The notes: a model not told the origin generated them from the letters alone. Shown: positions 1 through 12,033, counted from the stretch's first letter. The stretch is DNA of 64,000 nucleotides from Hexactinellida sp. DTS-2022 (GCA_028753945.1 JAPNXP010000001.1:11336501-11400500); one strand, 5' to 3'. Numbers and translations are program-made.

Positions 1-144
1 TCATAATTATGGAGATAGTAAATTTACTAGCATTTATTAGTAATTATTCAAGGGTGCCACTATGTATAAATTTCGTAGATTTATTAAATTCACTATTCAC
101 ATTCATTGGAAAGCAATTGGAAAGCAATGAATATAGCCTGCTTG

Positions 145-555
145 CTATCTAACTTCTGTATGTCCTTTCATATCTATTTCTGCTGGAAGAAATAGAAAAT
201 CTATTATTGCAGTCTGCATTTTGGCACGGTTTCTCGCCCGTGTGTGTACGACATGAGTAGTTAGATGGCTAGATACGCTAAACCTTTCATTACATGTAGT
301 GCACTGAAACGGTTTCTCTCCCGTGTGTATCCGAGTGTGTACAGTGAGGTTTAGCTTTCCAGTAAACTTCTTATTGCAAATCTCACATATGAATAAATTA
401 ATTCCTGTGTGAATACGCGTATGTTTTGTCAAACTGTCTTTGCGTTGAAACGAACAAGAACATTGTTGACATTGAAATGGTTTATCTTTATGTGTTCGAT
501 TTCGTGTTCGGGTTGGGATTGTCCCTCTCGCGAATATTGCAAGTCTCGCGTTCAA
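145..555 (-). CDS. C2H2 zinc-finger exon, probably the 3' part of a larger gene
   Basis: The open frame encodes three Kruppel-type C2H2 fingers (FQCQQC..HTRIH, FICEIC..HTRIH, FQCTTC..HVVH) joined by HTGINL and HTGEKP linkers. Such arrays bind DNA in the nucleus. After the last finger there is a short non-finger tail and a stop at the low-coordinate end. There is no ATG at the open end: the frame runs upstream to a stop without a methionine, so this is either the last exon of a spliced gene or a fragment. The 5' part passes through a CGAACACGAA-type low-complexity tract that continues to about position 800, and the first 20 or so codons may be non-coding. The target is unknown. The finger identity is certain; gene status is uncertain. 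Confidence 0.55.
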   Translation of the reverse strand: MNARLAIFARGTIPTRTRNRTHKDKPFQCQQCSCSFQRKDSLTKHTRIHTGINLFICEICNKKFTGKLNLTVHTRIHTGEKPFQCTTCNERFSVSSHLTTHVVHTRARNRAKMQTAIIDFLFLPAEIDMKGHTEVR

Positions 556-1330
556 AATGGTGGAGGATATATTTAGGTTGATGAAAATTCATAGCAAGAT
601 AGATGATGAAAAGCTTGCATCTGAAGATAATGCTGAATTGCGGAAGAGAAGTCCTTCGAAGTCCTTTGAAGTAGAGGTGAGCGTCGTGTTCAATTTTTCT
701 TTTAAGACTAACACGAACACGAAACATGTGACAGGAACACGAATTGCGCCACACCGATATGTCACGACACGAACACGAAACACGAACGTCAACACGAAAT
801 ACAAATAGAAAAATTAAATGAATAAATATAATTAATAAGATCATAACATAAGTGTATATTGTACAATAATTTCTTCACCACAAGTATTGTATAATATTAA
901 GATTAGGGATCCTGGATGTACAATGTCTATCGTAACTTAATTCAATAGAAACTAGATCGAAACTAACTTCCAACGCGTGTACGAAACTAACTTCCAACGC
1001 GTGTACTAAGTAAACAAAGTATCTATTTAGATTACCAAGGCTCTGAGTCAAAGTACGATATTAGAAGCAGAACCGATTGATGAGGTTGGTATTTATTATT
1101 TATCATATTGCCTCTAAAGGAATATGTGTCGCCATAGCTGCAATTTTGATTCTTACTCCGTAGACGGTGCCTTGGGCACACCTTTATACATTGAGGACTG
1201 AAACTTGGCTTGATGTTCAGGGATGGAAACAGCCAAGCTGTTAACAGCAAATGAAAATCGAAGCAGTTAACAGCTATTTGTTGACCAATGCAATAATTGA
1301 AATATTATTAAACTAAAATTATTCCTTATA
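556..1330. other. No gene seen; ACGAAC low-complexity tract
   Basis: About 690-800 holds repeated ACACGAA/ACGAACAC motifs open in several frames on both strands. A short direct repeat (cgaaactaacttccaacgcg) occurs near 957-1003. I find no supported gene or RNA. Confidence 0.5.
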
Positions 1331-1504
1331 CAGTGGAAGCCGCTTAATCGGGACGCCTCGGGAGTAGGAATTTAGTCCCGTTTATCCGGTTCTCCCGATT
1401 AACCAATATACTTTATACTATTTGATACGAATTGGTTTCCAAAGCCTCGTCCCGAATAACCGAATTTCCCGATTAACCGTCTCCCGATTAAGCGGCTTCC
1501 ACTG
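1331..1504. mobile_element. Palindromic MITE, pogo/Tigger type (CAGTGGAAGCCGC)
   Basis: Starts CAGTGGAAGCCGCTTAATCG and ends with the inverse (cgattaagcggcttccactg). It is flanked on both sides by TA, the target duplication of the Tc1-mariner/pogo superfamily. There is no coding capacity. The same terminal design (CAGT.GA....GCTTAAT) recurs many times in the window. Confidence 0.85.
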
Positions 1505-2418
1505 TACTTAGTTTATTATGAGATTTAGTATGTTTGTGGTGTGAACCATATATAATCATTTAGTTTCAAATTTCACTTTTATGTAAATAAGATATACAAT
1601 TCGAATTTAAACATCTTTGAGTATAACTTTCTTTGCTTGTCCCTTTTCCTTAATTTTTACTGACACAATTATTGAATTTGAACAGCTTGAATTGGCTGTA
1701 AACAGCTCACATTGGCGTTAATTAACAACTTAAAGGCGACTTAAATGCAGTTATGGTTTAATGCCAATTGGGGACGAACTCTTAGCTGTTAACAGAAAAT
1801 AGTTAGCTGTTTACAGCAAACACCCAAAATGGCTGTTAATAGCAGATTCACAACAATCTACGTATATTCCATTATTGGATTTATATTTATATGGCTAGAT
1901 AGAATACACAATATAATTAAACAAAACAACTGATGAAATCCAAAGTACTTATCATTAGCAGAGATGTAAAGTCTGTATGCGAATTTATAGGGACAGTATA
2001 ACATATAAGTTGAATGTTATGATGTCGTGTTATGAATTATCGGACTCCCAGTAGTCAGGGACAAGAAAAATCATCGCGTTTAAATAAATAAGATAGCATT
2101 ATGCATAATGGCTATCTTATTTATTTAAACGCGATGATTTTTCTTGTAACAGTACATAATTATGTACTGTTATATGATCATGCATATGTACCGTGATTAA
2201 AATATTTTAGGGTTTCTAGGGGAAGATTACTTAACGTCTCGGGATGGCATAGGACCTAACTTCCGAGAATATTTGGATTGGGGGGGGGCAATAGAAAGAA
2301 AAACCATTTCTGTGCCATCATTTATAACGAAGTATCAACATAGCGATAATTATTTACATAAATTTAGATCTCATTAAAATTGCAATTTCGTAACACAACT
2401 CTATCGATGGCCTGAACA
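1505..2418. other. No gene; 87-bp and 24-bp palindromes at 2061-2171
   Basis: AT-rich spacer. At 2061-2147 lies a near-perfect palindrome (acaagaaaaatcatcgcg ... cgcgatgatttttcttgt). It is followed directly by a 24-bp palindrome (aacagtacataattatgtactgtt) at 2148-2171. They look like a small foldback insertion. Nothing else is recognisable. Confidence 0.6.
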
Positions 2419-3199
2419 ATGGCCTACTATATTATATAGACGGCTAGATAAGTCAAGTATTAGCTCATTTCATTTCCAGGCCAGTGTTTACTTTCTAATT
2501 GCTCGTAAATAAATTACTTATTTTCATGGAATAAACTAAACTTAGGTTTTCAAATGCTAGAAAAGTCTAAAATACTTTTGAGAATTATTTCACATCGGAT
2601 TTAATCACAATGACGTAATCAAATATACATACCCATATATGGTAATTATGCTCTATACTATTAAAATAAATCAAAAAATCAGAAAATGAGTACTCGATTA
2701 ATTCCAGTATCCATTTGGCATGCTGTCAATTGTCCATTGCAATTTGTGATCTGTCCAAATATCTTGTGTTAAATTTAATAGTACATGAGGAAGGAAGCAG
2801 ATCAGTGAAACCCGCCGTAAAGATCAGGTTTAGCATTTAAATCCAACAAACGCCAGAAAACCTAATTGTGTACCTTCCCCCATTACTTATAATCCTGTAT
2901 TTCTTATTCCAAATAGAAAGAATAGAAAAAAATCATTTTCTAATTTTTTAATTAATTTTAATGAGTAGCCTGAATTTGATCCAAAGTTTGAAAGTTAGGT
3001 CGGAATTTGATCGAAAACTTGTTGTGTAGGAATTTGATCGAATAGTTTTCCGATGTCGGAAAATGATCGAAAATGCTATTATACTATACCAAATTTTACT
3101 AATAAGTGAATAAATAGGAATTTGATCGAAAAGTTTTCCGATGTCAGAAAATGATCGAAAATGCTATTATACCGAGACCTACGTTATAAAACACAAACC

Positions 3200-3995
3200 A
3201 TGGCCGACTATATATACGGCTACACATGCTGCCTAATCATAAGAAAAAATAAGAGTCCAGTTTTGTAATTTTATTCTAGGCTAAACTATGCTTCCTATTG
3301 GCACAATTTGCATTGTATATGGGGTAATCAACCATTGCGAGTCCAATGGAACCACTTTCGAGAATCTAAGAATTGTGGTTAAGGTGTCTAGGCGCCATTT
3401 AATGGTGACGGTAACAATTTATGCTAAAATGCAAAAAATCTCTAATAACATAAATTTCATTTTCTTCCTACTTTTTAATAATTAAATAACAGGAATACGA
3501 AAATAGGGATTTATTTCATACCCCAAAAGCTACTAAATCACAAAATGGCGACAGTATAAAAATTCAAAAATTTGTAAACCAACCACATGCTAAAATACAA
3601 GTAGTAGCCGAGTTATAACTTACTATTTTCGTTTATAAAACGTATATAATTGCTGGTTTATCTATATTCATTCTCATTATATATTCGAAAAACGTATACA
3701 AAGTATATTTGTAAAATATTTTCATTTTCTCGTAGTTATTTTGGACTCGAATTGTATATATAGTATATTTGTGGTGTCATCATTAAATGGCGCCTAAACA
3801 CCTGAACAACAAATCTCAGATTCTCAAAAGTGGTTCCATTGGACTCGCAATGGTTGATTTACTTGATTACCCCATATACAATGCAAATTATGCCAATAGG
3901 AAGCATAGTTTAGCCTAGAATAAAATTACAAAACTGGACTCTTATTTTTTCTTATGAATCGGCAGCATGTGTAGCCGTATATATAGTAGGCCATG
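3200..3995. mobile_element. Nested foldback element with the same termini as the MULE
   Basis: Arms of about 200 bp are inverted: atggccgactatatatacgg at 3200 and its counterpart near 3976-3994, including the shared gactcttattttttctta block. The flanks acacaaacc (left) and acacatacc (right) match in 8 of 9 bases. The termini are those of the host MULE and of the 47.82-kb palindrome, so this is a non-autonomous relative that inserted into it. Confidence 0.8.
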
Positions 3996-4393
3996 ACACA
4001 TACCTATGTATATATATATATAAATATTTGTTTGTATGTTCCGAGTTGATTGAAGAAACTGGACGGTTTCCAAATGGGATTTTTGGCATATAGGGGTAAC
4101 TTTTGGCACCCGCCAACAAGTTGAGGTTTCCACTCAAAATTTATCACACCTCGCCAAGTTATGACGTCATTGTCACATTTCGAGAAGTATGAAAATTCAC
4201 CTAATCGCACATAATTCGCGCCCTCTTTGAGATAAAAATCTAAAAATTTCATAGAATATGCACATTAATGATGCTGACACGTTGGTCACACCAGATCACC
4301 ACTATGCTAACTCATTATCGCATGATGACGTAATCATTAAAATTTCACTATTTAGGCCTATTTACGCTTTATAATCAATATTAGGAGTATATA

Positions 4394-4470
4394 AACCACA
4401 CACCAAACGCGAAGCGGTTGGTGTGTGGTTGTGTTCTGCCGCGAAGCGACCTAGCAAGCGAAGCTCGCTA
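4394..4470 (+). repeat. Clustered hairpins of Helitron-end type
   Basis: A 13-bp stem (aaccacacaccaa / ttggtgtgtggtt) encloses CGC-GAA-GCG. It is followed by CGC-GAA-GCG and a ctagc...gctag hairpin. Serial short GC hairpins in AT-rich DNA resemble the 3' ends of the other Helitron-like repeats in this window. Classification is tentative. Confidence 0.4.
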
Positions 4471-4648
4471 GTTAGTATAAATTTGCAAAATTATAACAAG
4501 CATTGTTATTAAATTCAGTTGTTTTATCAAGCTTGCACTTTTACTTTGGTAAGCGAACGTACTAGGTACATTTTCATCAAATAACTATATATTGGTCATC
4601 AACTGAGAATATAATATATAAAATTAATCAAAATGGATTTTTAAATTT

Positions 4649-6233
4649 TTGAGGGGGAAAAAATTGAATTCGACTAATTATAAATCTGGAGGAAATCGCT
4701 TTACAAATAATCGGGAATCAAATGGTACAATTTATCTGAAGTGCACTCTCGCTAGACAAAATGCATGTGAGGGATTGGCAATAATCAGTACCTTGGTAAA
4801 TCATTTGGAAATAACTAAAGCGCACAATCATTCTGAATCGGATTACAAATCTCATAGTATTGTCAACAGAATCAAACGAACTGCAGAGATTTCTACTAAT
4901 AATTTGAGACAGATATTCAACTTAGTGTCGAAACTCGACAGAGGCAGCAGCAACTTTAACAACACTTGAAAGTACGATGTTCAAGAGACGGAGATCACAC
5001 CTGCCTAAATTGCCGGTATCTCCTGAAGAGTTCGACCAACTCCTAACAAATTCTCCTTACTCCAAATTCCACAGACTAACAATTAGGGATTGCGATGAAA
5101 AAGCGGTAGTATTTGCGTCTGATCTAATGTTATTGAAGCTTAATTATTCCGAAATTACTCACTTCGATGCCACTTTCGATGTAGTTCCGCGAATATTCTA
5201 CCAGCTTTTGACAATTTATATCAGGGTCAAGGGGCATGCGATTCCAGCATTACATATTCTGATGACTTCTAAGAGTGAACACCTTTATACTGCAGTAGTA
5301 TTAGCAATACACGAACTAGTTGCAGAATTCAATCCTTCCATCGCAATGTGTGATTTTGAGAAGGCATCGCGCAATGCATTCAAAACTGTTTTTACGAATA
5401 TCACTATCGTGGGATGTTGGTTTCACTATACAAAGGAAATTCATGATAAAGTACAAAAGATCGGTCTCTTCTAAGCTGTACAAAACCAACAAATCATTCA
5501 AGAAATGGGTACATGAATTGATGGCGCTTCCATTTCTAACTGAAGAGGATATTACGCCCACATATTTCGCGACCAACAATCCTTCGTAGATTTGACGCTT
5601 ACTGAATTGGAACTTGTGAAATCTCTTGAGAATTACTTGTATAAAACTTGGATTGATGGGAACGAAACTATGTCCGTTTTTACTACCAATTTAGCACGAA
5701 TAATAATGCTGAATCTTATCACAAGTCAATAAAGTCTAATATAAAGACAAGTCATCCGAATACGTATCTGGAAATTTTTGTCATCCTTAGAAGATATAAT
5801 CTTAGGCATTGATTTAGAAATGAGGAGGCTAGAGGAAGGATTAATAATAACAAGAGGGTCTAATCCGAAATCTCGTAAGAATGCAGACCTTCGAAATTAG
5901 TATAAAAATAAATATTTAAATCGAGTATTCACGGCGATTGAGTACATAAATGCCATTTCGTCAACAATTGGAAAAGGAAACAAAACAAAAGGGAATCCAA
6001 ACGATCAGGAACATTCGAATACAGAACAATTAGAATTATCTGACGACGGAGAACATACAAACTCCCGCTGTTACGTATGCCTTCAACAAAGAATAGATAA
6101 TTTTCGACTCCTACATGATGGATTTGCTTACGGTGGATTTTGTGAAAGATGTGCTACAGAAATAGATCGTTTGAGACAAGCATGGCCAATTTGCCGCGGA
6201 GAAATATTCGGAACAATGAAGATTTTCCAGTGA
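4649..6233 (+). pseudogene. MULE transposase remnant: FLYWCH finger, DDE core, RING-like C-terminus
   Basis: Three or more reading frames carry successive parts of one protein. About 4649-4966 is a FLYWCH-type zinc finger (NRESNGTIYLKCT ... C ... HNH). About 4977-5474 is the MULE transposase core, with HFDATFDV holding the first Asp, MCDFEKA the second, and GCWFHY the typical motif after it. About 5460-5589 continues in another frame. About 6060-6233 encodes a Cys-rich C-terminus (CYVC ... CERCA ... ICRGEI) resembling a RING finger. The apparent first ATG is followed almost at once by a stop, and frameshifts separate the parts, so it is inactive. FLYWCH plus MULE is a known pairing in animal MULEs; the RING-like tail is less usual. 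It lies between the TIRs of the 2419-6580 element. Confidence 0.82.
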
Positions 6234-6589
6234 ATTTATTCAATATTTCAATCTAAAGTATATTTTCTATTACTTGATTAAGTTCATTTATTACTTTTAT
6301 TAAACAAATACAAAATTTCAAGTCTGATTTTCTATCATTTTCCGACATCGGAAAACTTTTTGATCAAATTCCTATTTATTCACTTATTAGTCAAATTTGG
6401 TATAATAGCATTTTCGATCATTTTCCGACATCGGAAAACTTTTCGATCAAATTCCTATTTGTTCACTTTTTAGCCAAATTTGGTGTAATTCATTTTACGA
6501 GCAATTAGAAAGTAAACACTGGCCTGGAAATGAAATGAGCAAATACTTTACTTATCTAGCCGTATTATATAGTAGGCCATGCCTGAACA

Positions 6590-7080
6590 GTCTAGACTCT
6601 AGACAATATATAACTATAACATAAAACAACATAGGATATAACATTATATGAAATAGAAAATGAAGTATAGTACGTATACGATATAGAAGTAAATAGGCAA
6701 GATAAAAATAAACATTGCATCCATTCAATAAAAAACCTGTTTTGAGAATTCGTTGATGTATACCATGTGTTGTTTAAAACAAAGCTCCTCAAATAAGTAC
6801 TGTTGAGATCTGTGCCAAACTGAAGTCAGTTTTATGTAAAGCTTTATAAAGAGATAACTTCTGTGGAATACGTGTTAAATAAAGAGAGCAACTTCATCAA
6901 TGAGTTACATGCCTATTCAGGGTTGTTTCTTTAAAATATTAAAGCAGAACTAGGTAGTGAGTAGCTTCTCGGGAGAGAACAATTAGAAGTATTATCCAAG
7001 TGTACGTACTTACAGAGTTGGCACTACATAGAGATACATATAATTTGACAAACTTTGTTTATACAAGTTAGTAAGTACTA
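6590..7080. other. No gene seen
   Basis: AT-rich spacer to the right of the MULE. I saw no recognisable coding, RNA or repeat signal. Confidence 0.5.
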
Positions 7081-7378
7081 AACCGAAGTACGTATTAAAC
7101 CAATATTTGATTAGATTAGATTTGATATGATTTGAAACTATTTGAATCCTCAAATGATTTGATTTAATTTGGTTCTAAAAAAATTTGAATTCTCATACGA
7201 TTTTATTTGATTTCATTTCATTTGAAATAATTTCAAACCATTTTCAAATCATTTTCAGATCATTTTCAAATCAGTCTTCAAATTATTCTACAAATCATTT
7301 TCAAATTATTTCCAAATCACTTCCAATTCGCTTTAAGATCATTTCAACGTCAATTTCAATGAATTACAAATATATATA

Positions 7379-8453
7379 TCTATATTATTAAATCTCGATT
7401 GTTGTGTGTGTGTGTGTTTGTTTGTCCGGATTGTATTAAAGTGACGGGGGGATAGAAACCGCATTAATATATGAGATATTCACCTACTTTCAAATGTTAT
7501 ATAATGTAAACAAGTATGCTGAACACGAATTTCGCATTTACAAATTTATAATATGAATATTTGTTGTTGTTGTTTACACAAAATAGGTAAACAAATTAAT
7601 GAAATTCAAAATCAACCTAGAAGTTTGCTTCCAACGGGTATTATAGGTTAACAAGTATGCTGAACACGAATTTCGCGTTTATAAATTTATAATATTAATA
7701 TTTGTTGTTGTTGTTTACACAAAATAGGTAAACAAATTAATGAAAATTCAAAATCAACCTAGAAGTTAGCTTCCAACGGGTATTATAGATAAACAAGTAT
7801 GCTGAACACGAATTTCGCGTTTATAAATTTATAATATTAATATTTGTTGTTGTTGTTTACACAAAATAGGTAAACAAATTAATGAAAATTCAGAATCAAC
7901 CTAGAAGTTAGTTTTCAACGGGTATTATAGGTAAACAAGTATGCTGAACACGATTTTCGCGGTTAGAATTTTCTAATATGAATATTTGTTGTTGTTGTTT
8001 ACACAAAATAGGTAAACAAAAAAATTAAAATTTAAAATCAACCTAGAAGTTAGCTTTCAACGTGTATTGTAGGTAAACAAGTATGCTGAACACGAATTTC
8101 GCGTTTAAATTTTCTAATATGAATATTTGTTGTTGTTGTTGTTGTTGTTAACTCAAAATAGCTAAACAATTTAATGAAAATTCAAAATCAACCTAGAAGT
8201 TAACCTTCAATAGGTATTATAAGTAAACAAGTGTGCTGAACACGAATTTCGCATTTATAAAATTCTAATATGAGTATTTGTTGTTGTTGTTGTTTACACA
8301 AATAGGTAAACAAATTAATGAAAATCCAAATCATAACGTCCCTATCTACCATTTCCATGGTAGAAAATGTGAGGAGTAAGGCCGCACAGCGGCCGTTAAC
8401 TTGAGGTGCGTAGCACCGATCTGTCGCAAAGCGACCGAGACCGAAGGGCTCGT
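7379..8453 (+). mobile_element. Helitron-like non-autonomous element A with internal minisatellite
   Basis: Starts TCTATATTATTAAATCTCGA followed by a TGTGTG/TTTG tract, and ends with serial mini-hairpins and gaccgaagggctcgta. Inverted-orientation relatives lie at 19091-19709 and 31348-31784 with the same two ends and no terminal inverted repeats, as expected of Helitrons. The canonical CTRR 3' terminus is not obvious, so the class is inferred. The interior (about 7501-8340) is a six-copy tandem array of about 140 bp per unit (tatgctgaacacgaatttcg ... ttgttgttgttgtttaca). Confidence 0.6.
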
Positions 8454-8467
8454 ATAATATAGATATA

Positions 8468-8634
8468 CAGGTAAACCTCCCAAAGCGGCACCTCCGAGAA
8501 GCGGCACAAAATCATTCTCCCGATTGGTGCCGCTTTGGGAGTTTTACCTTACGAGCAACCTCCCAAAGCGGCAACCTCCGAGAAGCGGCACAAAATCATT
8601 CTCCCGATGGGTGCCGCTTTGGGAGGTTTACCTG
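8468..8634. mobile_element. Tandem dimer of a pogo-type MITE (caggtaaacctcccaaagcg)
   Basis: Inverse termini (caggtaaacctcccaaagcg / cgctttgggaggtttacctg) are flanked by TA on both sides. The interior is two head-to-tail copies of the same roughly 80-bp hairpin, each with the GCGGCAC...GTGCCGC stem. Confidence 0.8.
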
Positions 8635-8893
8635 TAGTTAGAATGGTCTTGAAATGATTTGAAATAAGAATAGATAATGATTTGAAAATAATCTGGAAAT
8701 GATTTTAAAATGATTTTAAAATTATTTGAAATTATTTGAAATCAAATCAAATCAAATCAAATCAAATCATTTGAGAATTCCAATATTTTCAAATCAAATC
8801 AAATCAGATCAAATAATTTAATTTGCCACTCAAAATTCTCTTAAATCAAATCAAATTAAATTAAATATTTGAAATATTTGATTTGATTAACAA

Positions 8894-10409
8894 CCCTCCT
8901 ACGAGTCCTACGTATATAAAATATATCACTATATCCACTGTATCACTGCATCCAATACGTATATGATTGTAGACATTGTGACAATACTTTTATTCTCATA
9001 ATTATAACCAATTATTTATCGTATTCAACTGGTAACGATATTTATCCTGTGAAATATGTAATATGGGGCCAAGGAATGTCAAAAATCCAATAGATATCAC
9101 CATAACCAATAAAGTTTGTATGGGATTTGCTCGGGGGGACACCTAAAGCGGAAAAATTATCACTATATTCAATATAGCACTATATCCAATATGAACTAAA
9201 ATAAATTTCAATAGTTGAATAGGAACTTCCGAGGACCATTTACCATTTCGATATGGGTCATATATAATAATTCGATAAAAGGGAGTTAACTAAAAGATTT
9301 ATCAACTTAAGGTACCGCTAAACAATACTTAAAAAATTGTATGAAATACAATTTATCAACTAAGTATTTGCTCAAAACTAAGTTTGCTTTGAAAATACGG
9401 ACTTAGTTTTTACTAAGTATGACGAAAAAATATCTAGTTTCTACTTAGTTTTACTTAGTTTAATAAGATTAAGTAGTTTAGTGAAAACTGAATAAGGCAT
9501 TATGCATTATTCGATTAGAATATCAAGTTGGTGGACCAAAAGTGTTGTTATAGCTAGCCTGCCAACTTACAAGGTGTTCACATTAATCAAGTTAATATAA
9601 ATTAGGAAAAACTATGAAAAGGTATAAATCTGAATAAATCAGTGTTTTATCACAGCTAGTAACCGTGTTCATTCTCAAATTAGAAATTTTTACGAAAAAC
9701 TCTTTAATATTTAAATTGTTTCGCCGTATTTACAAGTAATAAAACCAATAGGAACACTATGAAGATTCCATTCCAAACTGCGCATAATTTTAATTGTGAT
9801 TACATGAAGCACTTTTAGAGAAGTGATCCATCGTCTCAAATTATTTTTCTTCCAGGGAAACTTTATGCTGTCGAATATCTGGGACCTATTCACTAAGGAC
9901 TTAACTAAAGACGCAGAGCAAATTCTCAGTTTTAGCCTGTGATAAACGAATTCACAGTCTTTACTTAAACTTAAGTCATATTTAACATAAATTTGAGCAA
10001 AACTTTAGGCAAAACTCAAGTCAAACTTGAATATGTTAAGATTGCGTTTTCTTAAAATCCAATTTTTTTTTTAATTATTAATTCAGATGTGGTAATTACT
10101 TAATAAAGAATGTTAAATCCAGACCAAAAACGTGTTAGTTAATATAGTGTAGGGTTTCATAGAGGGGGGCGCCCCAGATTTACTCCCCAGGCTTTGATTT
10201 TCCCCCCTCCAAGAAATTTGCGAGAAGTATGATGTTATTATTAAGATGTAGCAGCAGTTAGAATAGCTATTCCAGTCTAAATTTAGTACAGAACAATAAT
10301 AATACTCTACAAGACTACAACTCTATTCAGTATAGCACTGAAACATTTTTCAAATTTTCAAACATTTTAACTGACACTGCACTATTCAATATTTGTCATA
10401 TACGTACCA
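8894..10409. other. No gene; ACTTAGTTTT-rich low complexity
   Basis: About 9360-9480 has repeats of ACTTAGTTTT. No open frame has recognisable similarity. A C-rich block near 10165-10210 (ggggggcgccccag) is unexplained. Confidence 0.4.
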
Positions 10410-10417
10410 GAAAAATC

Positions 10418-10595
10418 CATAGATGCATTATACGATTATACGTTATACGTTCGGGGAGCGTATAATGGACCATATATACGTTAAAATCGTTATACGTTGT
10501 ATGATGATTATACGTTAACGTATGATGGCATTATACGTTCACCTATCGTATAATGGACCATATATACGTTATACGTTACGTATAATGCAACTATG
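10418..10595. mobile_element. hAT-type MITE with exact 8-bp TSD
   Basis: Begins CATAGATGCATTATACG and ends cgtataatgcaactatg. Flanking octamers gaaaaatc (10410-10417 and 10596-10603) are identical, the hAT target-duplication length. The interior is full of TTATACGTTAACGTATAA-like palindromes. Confidence 0.85.
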
Positions 10596-10755
10596 GAAAA
10601 ATCAACCTATAAATAATGTTATTCTGCAATAATATAATTTGAGTTAACAGAAACTATAGAAACTCATTCTGTGTCATTCATAGTGGAAATTCAAGGAAAA
10701 GCATTAAATTCGAAATCAATGGATTATTGAAGGGATTGTTTTATGTAGGTAAAAT

Positions 10756-12033
10756 CAGGCCTGGGGTAATAGTAATATGTAATAGTAATAGTAATTGTAT
10801 TAGTAACGATTACATTTTAGAAGTAATAGTAATAGTAATATGTAATAGTGTTTCAAATATATTGTAATAGTAATAGTAATAGAACCTATTGTAATAGGAA
10901 TTATCTATTACAATTCTATAACTTTAGACTTGCTTATTTGATTTTTTTTCGATAAGAAATAGGAAGTTGTTAAAATAAAATTAAGGACAAGGTTCCCCTG
11001 GAAATTTAAACAAGTAAAAAAAGTACTTTGGCATGTTATATTTATCCATAATACCCTTTCGTATTAGCTATTATTCAAGACAAAGTTTGACTCTCTAGCT
11101 TATATACTTTCCGACTTACAGCAAGGTATGTGAATCTGGAACTAAATGACATATCATTTAATTTAACATTAATTGAAATTTAATTATAAACAATCAGGTA
11201 TTGGAAATTTGGGTTATTATCAATGACATGTTAGTGTCGTTATAGTTAGTACTAAGTAAGGGCTTCCCTGAAATAGAGAGCTTTTTTTGAAATTTTGTTT
11301 ACTTTTCACACTACGTGGGTGATCAGTCTGAATTTTCAAGAATGATTCATCATTCCAGAATATTGCGACTGATCACCCACGTAGTGTGAAAAGTAAACAA
11401 AATTTCAAAAAAAGCTCTCTATTTCAGGGAAGCCCTTACTTAGTACTAACTATAACGACACTAACATGTCATTGATAATAACCCAAATTTCCATTACCTA
11501 ATTGTTTATAATTAAATTTCAATTAATGTTAAATTAAATGATATGTCATTTAGTTCCAGATTCACATACCTTGCTGTAAGTCGGAAAGTATATAAGCTAG
11601 AGAGTCAAACTTTGTCTTGAATAATAGCTAATACGAAAAGGTATTATGGATAAATATAACATGCCAAAGTACTTTTTTATCTGCAGGGGAACCTTAGCCT
11701 TAAGGCAAGATTATTATTGTTTTGAATTTGTCACTTTAGTGAAATTAGTTGTTTTATTGAAATTAGTTGTTTGCTTAGGTTAGATAATATGTTTTGTTTG
11801 TGTGGGATAATCAACTAAAATAATAAACTTCAGACATTCTGAATCATAGCAAAGTCTTAGTAAATGTCTAGTAATTTGTAATAGTAATATTAAAAGTAAT
11901 AGTAAAAGTAATAGTAATAGTAATATATTACATATTATAATAATGTAATTGTAATAGTAATATCAAATAGGAAGAAATATAAGTAATAGTAAAAGTAATA
12001 TATTAAATTTTAGAGTAATTGACCCCAGGCCTG
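10756..12033. mobile_element. hAT-like element (CAGGCCTGGGG) with TAG-rich subterminal tracts
   Basis: Left end CAGGCCTGGGGTAAT and right end attgaccccaggcctg are inverse. Flanks ggtaaaat and ggtaaata match in 6 of 8 bases. Subterminal regions on both sides are (TAATAG)n tracts. A large foldback (10989-11695) lies in the middle, probably a secondary insertion or the element core. Confidence 0.6.
10989..11695. repeat. Long foldback: arms of about 330-340 bp, 38-bp spacer
   Basis: Left arm 10989-11328 and right arm 11367-11695 are nearly perfect inverse copies, both ending in aaggttcccctg / caggggaacctt. The spacer is 11329-11366. Transcription from either side would give a hairpin RNA of several hundred base pairs. 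Arm differences are few (small indels in A runs and single substitutions). No coding capacity was seen. Confidence 0.92.

Larger units (their letters stand above)
2419..6580 (+). mobile_element. Mutator-like element (MULE), 4.16 kb, with TIRs and exact 9-bp TSD
   Basis: The element begins ATGGCCTACTATATTATATA and ends with the matching inverse (tattatatagtaggccat). Terminal inverted repeats extend about 100 bp, through a shared block ending tttctaattgctcgtaaa on the left and tttacgagcaattagaaa on the right. Flanking bases 2410-2418 and 6581-6589 are identical (gcctgaaca), a 9-bp target duplication as expected of Mutator. Subterminal inverted blocks rich in ttttccgatgtcggaaaa lie at about 3010-3170 and 6330-6480. 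The interior holds a decayed transposase (4649-6233), a nested foldback relative (3200-3995) and a small hairpin cluster (4394-4470). Confidence 0.93.
7101..8893. repeat. ATTTGA-rich inverted simple repeat split by insertions
   Basis: 7101-7345 (TTTTCAAATCATTTTC-type) and 8637-8893 (AAATCAAATCAAATC-type) are complementary low-complexity arms. The Helitron-like element (7379-8453) and a MITE dimer (8468-8634) lie between them, suggesting one palindromic repeat later split by insertions. Confidence 0.5.

Noticed and set aside
7501..8340. Regularly spaced direct repeats resembling a CRISPR array
   Set aside because: Units of about 140 bp are homologous over their whole length, with no unique spacers, in a eukaryotic mobile element.
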